Part shown: positions 1 to 5,638 of the stretch, piece after piece
How positions within the stretch are numbered: the stretch's first letter is position 1
Layout: each line of letters starts with the position of its first letter
Assembly (NCBI RefSeq): GCF_001556045.1
Contig: NZ_LSIC01000023.1
Location: 1 to 30,701, forward strand
Length of the DNA stretch: 30,701 bases
Origin: Bradyrhizobium sp. CCH5-F6
Lineage (GTDB): Bacteria > Pseudomonadota > Alphaproteobacteria > Rhizobiales > Xanthobacteraceae
Reading direction: 5' to 3'
The notes under the pieces: generated by a model
What the model saw: the letters and a program-made list of their open reading frames with translations, nothing else
Told to the model about the DNA's origin: nothing
The model's database searches: none
Made by a program: the position numbers and the translations under genes

Positions 1-32
1 CACCTCCAGGCTCAACGAGCCTACTACAGGTG
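1..32. repeat. Nested hairpin at left window edge
   Basis: Bases 1-5 (CACCT) pair with 28-32 (AGGTG), and inside them AGGCTC (8-13) pairs with GAGCCT (17-22) around an AAC loop. It lies just downstream of the small minus-strand gene at 53-202 and could end its transcript, but no T-tract is visible before the window ends. Confidence 0.35.
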
Positions 33-52
33 TCCACTCATTCGGAGGAAGT

Positions 53-202
53 TCAGCCCATGCCTTCCTGCGACGGGAAGATGGCCAGGACCACGTCGTA
101 GGCCGCGATGACGGCCTTGACCGCTTCGGCCTTGTCGTCGGCGAGGTCGATAAACACGCGAACGTCTGCCGCGAGTTCACGCAGCTCGTCAAAATCCAGC
201 AC
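53..202 (-). CDS. Small hypothetical protein (49 aa)
   Basis: I do not recognise this protein. It is short and acidic: it begins VLDFDELRELAADVRVF, continues with an Ala/Val-rich helical stretch, and ends FPSQEGMG. It has no signal peptide, membrane segment or cysteine. The start is taken at GTG (200-202 on the plus strand) because GGAG lies 8 nt upstream and no better in-frame start exists before it. The third codon positions are strongly G/C, as expected in this genome. The next minus-strand gene upstream (417-911) is separated by about 210 nt, so the two need not be co-transcribed. The reading frame, codon use and ribosome site support a real gene; the function is unknown. Confidence 0.55.
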   Translation of the reverse strand: MLDFDELRELAADVRVFIDLADDKAEAVKAVIAAYDVVLAIFPSQEGMG

Positions 203-416
203 GGCGGGTACTCCAACGCAACAATACCTGGTGAGGAGAGTGGCTGCGTTAGGTTACCGAAGTCTCAACAAACGAGGCCGGCCACATGTTTCTCGACGCG
301 TGACGTGCCGAAGGCGCGACGAGATCAGGATGAATGATCGTCGCGCGCTCGTCGTGTGCGCATGTCCTCGGGAAAAGCGCTGCACGCTGGCGCCGCCGCG
401 GTCGCGCGGCTCCGGC

Positions 417-911
417 CTAGCGCTTTGCTTCTTCCTTCCGAGGCCGCGCGTCCGTGGCCTCGTCGGTGAGCTGCAAGGCGATGCCGTCATAGGTCAGCTT
501 GAACCCGCGGCCGACGATCCATGTCCATCCCTCGCGGGCGTCCTTGACGGGCTCGGAGTTGAACTGCTCCGAGAGCGATCTGACCGCAGCGTCTTGCGGT
601 GCCGGACTATTCAACTCCGCAGTGACGCGCCGGATGGGATGCTTGGGATCCGCGTCGTCGCTGGTGATCGTGACCTTGGCGCCATTGATGTCGCATTCGA
701 GGATGAACGAACCCCCGCCCTGGCGGCAGCGGTAACGACGTTGACTGACGAGCCTGTCGGTCTCCTCGAAAGTCATGCCGGGGGCGAAGCCGAAAATGTC
801 GGACTTCTTCACATGTGCCAGGGACGCAGGCTTCAGGAGGTCCGGCCGGATCGCCATCACGGCGGCAGCGGCGACGACAATCAACCCGGCGATGACAATG
901 GCAACCTTCAT
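417..911 (-). CDS. Membrane-anchored or exported hypothetical protein (164 aa)
   Basis: The N-terminus (MKVAIVIAGLIVVAAAAVMA, residues 1-20) is a clear hydrophobic signal or anchor segment with a lysine before it, so the rest should lie in the periplasm. The soluble part contains FGFAPGMTFEETDRLV near residues 40-56, a pattern seen in exported proteins of unknown function that bind a substrate or membrane lipid, and two cysteines (RYRCRQ and LECD) that could form a disulfide. The C-terminus is charged (RPRKEEAKR). A purine-rich GAGGGG lies about 3 nt before the ATG. No enzyme motif is visible. It is transcribed away from the HU gene and appears monocistronic. Function unknown. Confidence 0.75.
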   Translation of the reverse strand: MKVAIVIAGLIVVAAAAVMAIRPDLLKPASLAHVKKSDIFGFAPGMTFEETDRLVSQRRYRCRQGGGSFILECDINGAKVTITSDDADPKHPIRRVTAELNSPAPQDAAVRSLSEQFNSEPVKDAREGWTWIVGRGFKLTYDGIALQLTDEATDARPRKEEAKR

Positions 912-1251
912 GAACCCCTCGCGAGAAACGCCGGACCATATAGCAGCCGCGGCGCTCTGCGAGGAATCAAAAGGCGAAAACCCCGCCTGGGGGAAGCGGG
1001 GCTCTCTGACGGGGTGAAGCTTGGGGACTTCGACAATGAGACGCGCCAGCCGGCAGATGGTTCAACACAAGCGGCTGGATATTTCAGGAAGTCGGGAACT
1101 CCGCCGAAGCCCTGCTTGCGTTTTCAGCTTCGATGGGCTCTAAGCCCGGTCACTTCATGACCTCTGGCATGAATCAGAAGCGCGCCTCCGCGGGTCCATC
1201 CGCGTCCACAGCAGAGTTTACGCGCGCACCCCATTCAAAGGAATTCAGAAC
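912..1251. other. Gene-poor spacer upstream of HU
   Basis: No reading frame with a credible start and ribosome site was found on either strand. The stretch holds one strong hairpin (981-1001), read as a minus-strand terminator, and the leader of the HU gene, whose ribosome site AAAGGAA lies at about 1238. Short minus-strand open stretches here lack starts. Confidence 0.5.
981..1001 (-). terminator. Rho-independent terminator, minus strand
   Basis: CCCCGC (981-986) pairs with GCGGGG (996-1001). Read on the minus strand the stem is followed directly by TTTTCGCC, the usual U-tract. No minus-strand gene is evident directly upstream, so it may end a small RNA or act as a roadblock between HU and the gene at 417-911. 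Confidence 0.6.
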
Positions 1252-1548
1252 ATGGCGAAGATGACGAAGACCCAGTTGATCGATGCGATCGCCGAGGGCA
1301 CGCAGCTTTCGAAGAACGACGTGAAGTCGGTGATCGAGTACATGGCGACGGTCGGCTACAAGGAGCTCAACGAGTCCGGCGAGTTCGTCATTCCGGGCTT
1401 CGTGAAGATGTCGGTGGTGAACAAGCCCGCGACCGAGGCCCGCATGGGCGTCAATCCCTTCACCAAGGAGCCGATGCAGTTCGCCGCGAAGCCCGCGAGC
1501 AAGTCCGTCAAGGCCTCGCCGCTGAAGGTCGCCAAGGACGCCGTCTAA
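1252..1548 (+). CDS. HU-family DNA-binding protein
   Basis: A histone-like nucleoid protein of the HU/IHF superfamily, which bends and compacts DNA as a dimer. The 98-residue length is close to the family norm of about 90. The N-terminal helical dimerisation half is plain: MAKMTKTQLIDAIAEGTQLS, then VKSVIEYMATVGYKELNESG. The beta-arm half contains GEFVIPGFVKMSV and the conserved arm-tip pattern R-x-G-x-NP-x-T-x-E as ARMGVNPFTKEP. The C-terminal KASPLKVAKDAV replaces the usual PGKALKDAV. The arm and tail are more divergent than in canonical HU-beta, so it may be a lineage-specific paralogue. The start is fixed by AAAGGAA about 9 nt upstream of ATG. It is likely monocistronic, with an open spacer on both sides. 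Confidence 0.92.
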   Translation: MAKMTKTQLIDAIAEGTQLSKNDVKSVIEYMATVGYKELNESGEFVIPGFVKMSVVNKPATEARMGVNPFTKEPMQFAAKPASKSVKASPLKVAKDAV

Positions 1549-1707
1549 GGCGCCGGCAATGTCGTTGCGGCTGTCGCCAGACAGCGCAGCGATCAATGGC
1601 TGACGACAAGGTGGTGCCCGGCGGCGACGATGCCGGAGATCGCCACGACGATCAGTCAAGCGCGCCCGTCGCTCTGCCGGTGCGCTGTGCAGTTTTCCCC
1701 AAGCCGG

Positions 1708-1737
1708 GAGAGCGAAATCCATCGGGATTTCGTTCTC
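1708..1737. repeat. 13-bp-stem hairpin
   Basis: GAGAGCGAAATCC (1708-1720) pairs with GGATTTCGTTCTC (1725-1737) around the loop ATCG, with one mismatch. No T-tract follows on either strand, so it is not a typical terminator. It lies about 160 nt after the HU gene and could stabilise the HU transcript or be an RNA-processing site. Confidence 0.5.
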
Positions 1738-1908
1738 ACGGGGTTTGCAGACAATCCGCGCCTTCGATGACGTATCTCGCGGTGCGGGGTTCTTGAAGCC
1801 GAACGGCTGCAACAATTTTCCCCGGTCAGTGCGAGGGGCGGTGCCGCTTTCGGGGCGCCGCAATCGGCGCGCCTCGGCCAAATTCACCGGCTCTCAAAAG
1901 AGAAGAAA

Positions 1909-1932
1909 AGCCCCGCGCTTTCGCGCGAGGCT
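1909..1932 (-). terminator. Rho-independent terminator, minus strand
   Basis: AGCCCCGCGC (1909-1918) pairs with GCGCGAGGCT (1923-1932) with one mismatch, loop TTTC. On the minus strand the stem is followed by TTTTCTTCTCTTTT. Confidence 0.6.
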
Positions 1933-1937
1933 CTTCG

Positions 1938-1976
1938 GGCTGACGGCGCCGGGATTTCAGCGCCTGGCCGTCAGCC
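1938..1976. repeat. 10-bp-stem hairpin
   Basis: GGCTGACGGC (1938-1947) pairs perfectly with GCCGTCAGCC (1967-1976). The loop contains GGGATTTCAGCGCC, whose exact reverse complement lies at 2064-2077, so alternative pairings are possible. Confidence 0.5.
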
Positions 1977-2012
1977 ATGCGCGTAACTTAAAGTTGAAAT
2001 CCTAAAAAGCAA

Positions 2013-2052
2013 CAGCGCCGCGATGACGGAATATGTTCGTCACGCGGCGCTG
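2013..2052 (-). terminator. Long-stem hairpin, terminator-like on minus strand
   Basis: CAGCGCCGCG-a-TGACG (2013-2028) pairs with CGTCA-CGCGGCGCTG (2038-2052), a 15-bp stem with one bulge. On the minus strand TTGCTTTTTAGG follows. Nothing obvious is transcribed into it. Confidence 0.5.
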
Positions 2053-2212
2053 CCGTGAAACTGGGCGCTGAAATCCCCAGCTCCTATGGGTCTTTGGCGC
2101 GCCGGAAAGGTTCAACGCGACATCCTCATCGAAGTGTCCCTCGACGGGCTGGACTTTTGTTCTCATTTTGTTCTAGTGTAAGCCGCCTTGATGGACGATT
2201 TGGAGGTGGCCC

Positions 2213-2407
2213 ATGACCGTGGACAAACAGCGCGAGGTGATCAGACTCTGGAACGAGCTCAGGAAGGTCGAGGGCCCCGCCGCAGAAGAGCTGCGCATCC
2301 AGATCCTCGAATGCTTCTCGAAGGACAAGCCGAAGCGGCCGGCCGATCTCAGCCGGCGACACCCGGCAACGCGCAAGCGCGATGTCGTTCTGACGGCTCG
2401 CGCCTGA
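2213..2407 (+). CDS. Small hypothetical protein (64 aa)
   Basis: Unrecognised. The first half is helical and charged (VDKQREVIRLWNELRKVEG, residues 3-21, then AAEELRIQILECFSKD), and the C-terminal third is basic and probably disordered (KPKRPADLSRRHPATRKRD). The mix of an amphipathic helix and a basic tail could bind nucleic acid or another protein, but no motif proves this. The ATG start is supported by GGAGG about 7 nt upstream. Codon third positions are G/C rich. No close neighbour runs in the same direction, so it is probably a single-gene unit. Confidence 0.6.
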   Translation: MTVDKQREVIRLWNELRKVEGPAAEELRIQILECFSKDKPKRPADLSRRHPATRKRDVVLTARA

Positions 2408-2500
2408 TTGGCCGCCGAGGAGTTTGCCGACGCGGCGTCGAAAGTGTGGGACGCGCGTCTTCATCGATCGTTAGGAATCGCTCCGCGCTTATTTCCCGAC

Positions 2501-2533
2501 TCCGATTCGTTCTTCGAGAACGAAATGGAGTCG
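2501..2533. repeat. 33-nt palindromic direct repeat, copy A
   Basis: Runs from TCCGATTCG to ATGGAGTCG, with an inner hairpin CGTTCT-tcg-AGAACG. It is identical to copy B at 2747-2779. A degenerate GTTAGGAA lies 31 nt upstream (2470) as in copy B, so the true unit is longer, about 65-70 nt. Confidence 0.8.
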
Positions 2534-2746
2534 GATGCAGAACGTGTAGCGCTTGCCGGCGACGCGGCCGTGCGCATCAGAACGAAACGGCGTGATGCTT
2601 GGCGCGATCTGTTCGCATCCTCTCCGCAAGGAGTGAGTGAGGAGCCACATGTGCCGCGCCTGGATCGATGTCGAGCGATGTGATGCGATGCGATCGGGTG
2701 GCTGTGCACCTTTTGTTAGGAAACGTCCTGTGCGCATTTCTGCGAT

Positions 2747-2779
2747 TCCGATTCGTTCTTCGAGAACGAAATGGAGTCG
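2747..2779. repeat. 33-nt palindromic direct repeat, copy B
   Basis: Identical over 33 nt to 2501-2533 and in the same orientation. GTTAGGAA lies 32 nt upstream (2715). The core can fold as CGTTCT-tcg-AGAACG. It resembles a dispersed intergenic element of rhizobia, an inference from structure only. Confidence 0.8.
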
Positions 2780-2978
2780 AAGCTGGAACAAAGCCGGTCG
2801 GTCGTTCGACGCTCCTTGCTGCAGGGGCGCCGCCTCGGTCTGCCTAACGATTGCTTGCGGGGATGCCGATAACCCTATTCGGTTAGGTTAAAAGCCCAAT
2901 CGCGTTGCGCTTGCGGCGGGTTGGCGTAGGTGTCTGGCAAGGACAAGCAAGAACGACTTTGCCAAGAAGCAATTTGCC

Positions 2979-3191
2979 ATGACACCTTTTTCAGAGACGC
3001 CTTTTTCAGAGCCGTCCTTTTACCAGGGCGACCGGCAGACTTACCGGCGCGTCGCCATCGTCGGCACGCTGTTCTGTCTCGCTTTCGTTTTGATCAGCTT
3101 CTCGCTGCGGCCGCAGGTCGAGGACACGCGCGTTGCGGTCAAGGCCGACCGGCTGGTGCGCACGGCTGGTCAGCCGGCGCACGCCAATTAA
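2979..3191 (+). CDS. Small single-helix membrane protein (70 aa)
   Basis: The protein has an N-terminal cytoplasmic stretch with a doubled PFSE motif (MTPFSETPFSEPSFYQGDRQ), a predicted transmembrane helix at about residues 25-44 (VAIVGTLFCLAFVLISF), and a short charged tail ending AGQPAHAN. The PFSE doubling is also visible as a tandem repeat in the DNA. The ATG start has only a weak AAGAAG upstream. Its TAA stop overlaps, tail to tail, the stop of the small minus-strand gene 3188-3313. Function unknown; a role as a small membrane-protein modulator would be speculation. Confidence 0.7.
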   Translation: MTPFSETPFSEPSFYQGDRQTYRRVAIVGTLFCLAFVLISFSLRPQVEDTRVAVKADRLVRTAGQPAHAN

Positions 3192-3313
3192 CGCTTGCCG
3201 CTGCAGATCGGATCGTCAGCCGCGGTGTCCGGGCAGCCGGCGCCGCGGGTCGCCAGCGCAACGAAGCCCGCATAGCCGGACAGGTTCACCAGAACTTCGA
3301 GCCAAACAGGCAT
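3188..3313 (-). CDS. Small hypothetical protein (41 aa)
   Basis: The frame encodes MPVWLEVLVNLSGYAGFVAL, which is hydrophobic enough to be a membrane helix or signal, then a short tail ending CPDTAADDPICSGKR with two cysteines. The start is well supported: GAGGAG lies 7 nt before the ATG (3311-3313 on the plus strand). The stop codons of this gene and the convergent gene 2979-3191 share the sequence TTAA (3188-3191). It may be a membrane-tethered peptide with a periplasmic disulfide. Unrecognised family, and below most gene-calling length limits. Confidence 0.6.
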   Translation of the reverse strand: MPVWLEVLVNLSGYAGFVALATRGAGCPDTAADDPICSGKR

Positions 3314-3386
3314 GTCGCATCTCCTCGTCGTAGGGCCCGGTCAACGTGCGCGGCGAGCGCATGTTCCGCGGCCCGGCGAGCGCTGC

Positions 3387-3617
3387 TCAGAGCGGAGAGG
3401 AGGGGTCGAGCCGGCGCCCGAGCGTCGCGACGGATTCGCTCGAGGGCTGCTCCTTCAGGAACTCGGCGATCGCCTGGGCCAGTTCGCGGTCGCTCATGGG
3501 CGTCGGCGGCGGGCGCAGCGTGCCGACACCGAAGCCGCGGACGATCTCGTCGTAATGCCGATCGTCGGACCTGGGAACCAGCCTGCGGATACGGGCGAGC
3601 AAAGCGGATAATGGCAA
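3387..3617 (-). CDS. Small hypothetical protein (76 aa)
   Basis: The chosen start is TTG (3615-3617 on the plus strand), with AGGAG 6 nt upstream. The open frame extends further upstream but crosses the terminator at 3691-3723, so the long version is unlikely. The product starts LPLSALLARIRRLVPRSDDR, contains HYDEIVRGFGVGTLRPPPTP in the middle, and has an amphipathic helix (MSDRELAQAIAEFLKEQPS). A shorter protein starting at that internal Met is possible. No signal peptide or known motif is seen. The position directly after a terminator suggests its own promoter. Confidence 0.55.
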   Translation of the reverse strand: MPLSALLARIRRLVPRSDDRHYDEIVRGFGVGTLRPPPTPMSDRELAQAIAEFLKEQPSSESVATLGRRLDPSSPL

Positions 3618-3690
3618 ACTCTTCTCCTCGATCGTCTGCCCCGCTGGCAGCAATCGCGCTCTGCTGCCATCTGCTCCCGTGAAACTGAAA

Positions 3691-3723
3691 ACCCCGCCAA
3701 CATCGCGGAGATGCTGACGGGGT
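3691..3723 (-). terminator. Rho-independent terminator, minus strand
   Basis: ACCCCGCCAACATC (3691-3704) pairs with GATGCTGACGGGGT (3710-3723) with two weak positions. On the minus strand it is followed by TTTTCAGTTT. It implies a minus-strand transcript starting to the right, possibly the doubtful frame at 3776-3901. Confidence 0.6.
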
Positions 3724-3775
3724 TCTTCGTGCTGTTGCCTCAACCCGGATGGCGAAGGCTCCCGCACTTGGAACA

Positions 3776-3901
3776 TCAATCCGCGTCCGGCGCTTTCGTT
3801 CCCGCCGCGTCGATCTTTTTTGACCGCGCCGGTTCCCGTCCGTTGCGCAACCATCGCAGGCGCTCGCCGTTATCTTCGTGACACGCGAAGGAGAAGAGCA
3901 T
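3776..3901 (-). CDS. Doubtful small reading frame (41 aa)
   Basis: The frame runs from an ATG that mirrors the start codon of the opposite gene at 3900 and ends in a protein-like tail (LRWLRNGREPARSKKIDAAG then TKAPDAD). About 70 percent of its third positions are G or C, and a minus-strand terminator lies 53 nt after its stop. Against it, no ribosome site is present before the ATG and the true start is unclear. It could be the end of an unannotated minus-strand gene or chance. Confidence 0.22.
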   Translation of the reverse strand: MLFSFACHEDNGERLRWLRNGREPARSKKIDAAGTKAPDAD

Positions 3902-4187
3902 GAAGAAGACATTGGCAGTTCTGGCCACCGTCGCGGCGGTTGGCGTAACCGCAGTCGCGGCGCCTGTGCCGGCCGAGGCGCGCGGGCGCGGCATCGGTCC
4001 GGGACTTGCGTTCGGCCTTGCCGCCGGCGCGATCACCGCGGGCGCCGTCGCGGCATCCCGTCCCTATTACGGTCCGGGCTACGGCTATTACGGCGGCCCG
4101 AGCTATTATTACGGACCGGGTCCCTACGCCTATTACGGCGGTGGGCCGTATTACCGCCACCACCATCACCACTGGCGGCATTGGTAG
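3900..4187 (+). CDS. Secreted Gly/Tyr/His-rich protein (95 aa)
   Basis: The protein begins with a typical Sec signal (MKKTLAVLATVAAVGVTAVA, cleavage probably after AEA near residue 28). A short Gly/Ala stretch follows (GPGLAFGLAAGAITAGAVAA), then a low-complexity tail of YYGPG-like repeats ending in five consecutive histidines and WRHW. Such proteins are common and poorly understood in Bradyrhizobium and relatives; they are probably periplasmic or surface-exposed, and the His run could bind metal (inference). The start has GAAGGAGAAG upstream, a strong ribosome site. It is a single-gene unit ending at the terminator at 4204-4230. Confidence 0.85.
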   Translation: MKKTLAVLATVAAVGVTAVAAPVPAEARGRGIGPGLAFGLAAGAITAGAVAASRPYYGPGYGYYGGPSYYYGPGPYAYYGGGPYYRHHHHHWRHW

Positions 4188-4203
4188 TCGCCAATAGCGA
4201 AAA

Positions 4204-4230
4204 GCCCGGAGCGATGCTCCGGGCGTTTTT
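4204..4230 (+). terminator. Bidirectional Rho-independent terminator
   Basis: GCCCGGAGC (4204-4212) pairs with GCTCCGGGC (4216-4224) around GAT and is followed by GTTTTT. On the minus strand TTTT follows as well. It therefore serves both the secreted protein gene (3900-4187) and the convergent gene 4262-4426. Confidence 0.85.
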
Positions 4231-4261
4231 CACGTCTTCGCGTTTGCTGTCGCGATGATTG

Positions 4262-4426
4262 TTACGGCCAGAGCGATGGGCGCTCGACCTTGCGGGCGTT
4301 CTCCAGCGTCGACACGAAGTATTCTTCGCGCTCGCGCTTGAACTTTTCCTGCGTGGCACGGAAGGCGGCGACACGGGCGGCGATCTCATCGCGCTCACGA
4401 ACTTTGCGTTCTTCGTCCTCGGTCAT
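4262..4426 (-). CDS. Small charged helical protein (54 aa)
   Basis: The product is almost wholly helical and charged: MTEDEERKVRERDEIAARVA, then AFRATQEKFKREREEYFVST and LENARKVERPSLWP. It has no signal or membrane segment. The heptad-like spacing suggests a short coiled coil. The ATG (4424-4426 on the plus strand) has GAGGGG about 7 nt upstream. It shares the bidirectional terminator at 4204-4230 with the convergent secreted-protein gene. Similar small proteins occur in Bradyrhizobium genomes to my memory, but no function is known to me. Confidence 0.7.
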   Translation of the reverse strand: MTEDEERKVRERDEIAARVAAFRATQEKFKREREEYFVSTLENARKVERPSLWP

Positions 4427-4550
4427 GTCAAATCCCCTCTACACCTGAGTATGTGCACACCTGAACTCAAGCACTGCCGCCGCAATCACTTTGAGTCGCG
4501 TCAACACATCCATTGGCGCTCCTGATTGGGGCGTCAATGGGGAGGAGGCA

Positions 4551-4682
4551 TTGCAGGATTGTGATAAGCGAAGAGCGGAAAAAATTGCCGAGCGCATTGC
4601 GTTTGCGCTTGATAAGAGCGTCAGCGATCTTGCCGTTTGTGCATGTCGGTGTCAGGCAGAACGAGTCGGGAGGCGCGATTGA
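4551..4682 (+). CDS. Doubtful small frame coupled to the sirtuin gene (43 aa)
   Basis: A possible TTG start (4551) follows GGAGGAGG at 4541-4548. The frame encodes a charged helix (CDKRRAEKIAERIAFALDKS) and a short Cys-containing tail, and its TGA stop (4680-4682) overlaps the proposed TTG start of the sirtuin gene by 4 nt, a typical coupling arrangement. Against it, third-position GC is only about half, and a rival minus-strand frame (4467-4688) is at least as G/C rich in its third positions. The local base composition is lower in GC than its neighbours. Treat as a hypothesis. Confidence 0.25.
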   Translation: MQDCDKRRAEKIAERIAFALDKSVSDLAVCACRCQAERVGRRD

Positions 4683-5440
4683 TCGCATCGGATCTTCAGA
4701 GCGGCGTCGAGCGGCTCGGCGAGATGATCGCCGAGGCCAAGGCCATCGTGCCGTTCACCGGCGCCGGCATCTCGACGGAGTGCGGCATTCCCGACTTCCG
4801 CTCGCCCGGCGGACTCTGGACGCGTCATCGTCCGATCCCCTTCGACGAGTTCGTGGCGAGCCAGGATGCGCGCGACGAATCCTGGCGCCGCCGCTTCGCG
4901 ATGGAGGAGGTGTTTGCCGCGGCGAAGCCCGGCCGCGGCCACCGCGCGCTGGCTTCGCTCTACCGCGCCGGCAAGGTTCCCGCCGTCATCACCCAGAACA
5001 TCGACAATCTGCACCAGGCCTCGGGATTCGCAGCCGAGCACGTAATTGAACTTCACGGAAATACAACTTATGCGCGCTGCATCGGATGTGGGCAGGCCTA
5101 TCCGCTCGACTGGGTGAAGCACCGTTTCGAGCGCGACGGCGCAGCGCCGAACTGCACAGCGTGCGACGAGCCGGTGAAGACCGCCACGATCTCGTTCGGC
5201 CAGATGATGCCGGACGACGAAATGCAGCGCGCCACCGCGCTGTCTCAAGCCTGCGACCTCTTCATCGCGATCGGTTCCTCGCTCGTGGTCTGGCCTGCGG
5301 CGGGCTTTCCGATGATGGCCAAGCGCGCCGGTGCACGCCTGGTGATCATCAATCGCGAGCCGACCGATCAGGACGACATCGCCGACCTCGTGATCCGCCA
5401 CGACATCGGCGAAGCGCTCGGGCCCTTTGTCGGTAATTGA
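4679..5440 (+). CDS. NAD-dependent sirtuin deacylase (Sir2/CobB family)
   Basis: The protein would remove acyl groups from lysine side chains, consuming NAD and releasing nicotinamide and O-acyl-ADP-ribose, in the cytoplasm. All the family hallmarks are visible in the 253-residue product: NAD-binding GAGIS (28-32) and CGIPDFRSPGG (35-45), TQNIDNLH (105-112), the catalytic His126 in ELHGN, and a zinc knuckle with Cys134, Cys137, Cys159 and Cys162. GSSLVVWPAAGFP follows, as in the Rossmann fold. The start is taken at TTG 4679 because GGGAGG lies about 6 nt upstream; an ATG 42 nt earlier (4637) is in frame but has no ribosome site. In bacteria this family typically controls acetyl-CoA synthetase and other metabolic enzymes. 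No operon partner is evident downstream. Confidence 0.93.
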   Translation: MIASDLQSGVERLGEMIAEAKAIVPFTGAGISTECGIPDFRSPGGLWTRHRPIPFDEFVASQDARDESWRRRFAMEEVFAAAKPGRGHRALASLYRAGKVPAVITQNIDNLHQASGFAAEHVIELHGNTTYARCIGCGQAYPLDWVKHRFERDGAAPNCTACDEPVKTATISFGQMMPDDEMQRATALSQACDLFIAIGSSLVVWPAAGFPMMAKRAGARLVIINREPTDQDDIADLVIRHDIGEALGPFVGN

Positions 5441-5638
5441 GGCATCAGTTTGATTCGCGGCTGTGCAAGCTGTTCATAGGTTCCGGCGAATCTCTTTTTT
5501 GTCTATGCCTCGCAACCGGGAGTGTTATCTTTTGAGTCGAAAGATTCGCGTCGCGTCCAATTGAGAACATTCTCTTAAGACGCGTGATTCGAGCGCCGCC
5601 GATGGGGCGGGTTGCATGGCAGTGTGGGGTCCGGGGTT
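5441..5638 (+). promoter_or_regulatory. Leader and promoter region of the cold-shock gene
   Basis: This AT-richer spacer contains the inverted pair CGAATCT (5487-5493) / AGATTCG (5542-5548) and the short palindrome GAGAA-ca-TTCTC at about 5562-5573. A long structured leader would fit temperature-dependent translation known for cold-shock genes, but no promoter can be assigned with confidence. Confidence 0.3.

Larger units (their letters stand above)
1899..2012 (-). ncRNA. Candidate structured small RNA
   Basis: Read on the minus strand, the stretch after the TTTTT of the upstream stem (2013-2052) contains a 10-bp stem (GGCTGACGGC/GCCGTCAGCC) and ends in a terminator hairpin followed by TTTTCTTCTCTTTT. 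It has no open reading frame. This is the arrangement expected of a trans-acting small RNA, but the start point and promoter are guesses, and the hairpins could equally be stacked terminators. Confidence 0.3.
1549..2212. other. Hairpin-rich gene-poor region
   Basis: No convincing protein gene on either strand. The interval holds a 13-bp-stem hairpin (1708-1737), a minus-strand terminator (1909-1932), a 10-bp-stem hairpin (1938-1976), a second minus-strand terminator-like stem (2013-2052), and a 14-nt inverted repeat linking 1951-1964 with 2064-2077. The polarity of the T-tracts suggests transcription from right to left. Confidence 0.55.
2408..2978. other. Gene-poor region with a duplicated 33-nt element
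   Basis: I see no gene that can be defended here. The interval holds two exact copies of a 33-nt palindromic element, a short run of CGATG-like repeats at about 2673-2695, and an inverted pair CCTAAC (2843-2848) / GTTAGG (2882-2887). Because the two copies are 246 nt (82 codons) apart, several frames stay open across both, giving long but spurious reading frames. Confidence 0.5.

Noticed and set aside
108..1160. 350-codon plus-strand frame at the left edge
   Set aside because: It runs antisense to the exported protein at 417-911, has Arg/Ser-rich composition and no ribosome site; it is a high-GC shadow.
1570..1680. 20-codon hydrophobic minus-strand peptide (LIVVAISGIVAAG)
   Set aside because: It follows an in-frame stop directly, begins with no standard start at a ribosome site, and is too short to defend.
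2489..2791. 100-codon minus-strand frame with two RLHFVLEERIG repeats
   Set aside because: The peptide repeat arises because the 33-nt element is duplicated exactly 82 codons apart. No start signal is present and the frame has poor codon use.
2843..2892. CCTAAC/GTTAGG pair and TTAGGTTA words as an origin or attachment site
   Set aside because: The words are short, few and not arranged like an origin or a tRNA-derived attachment core.
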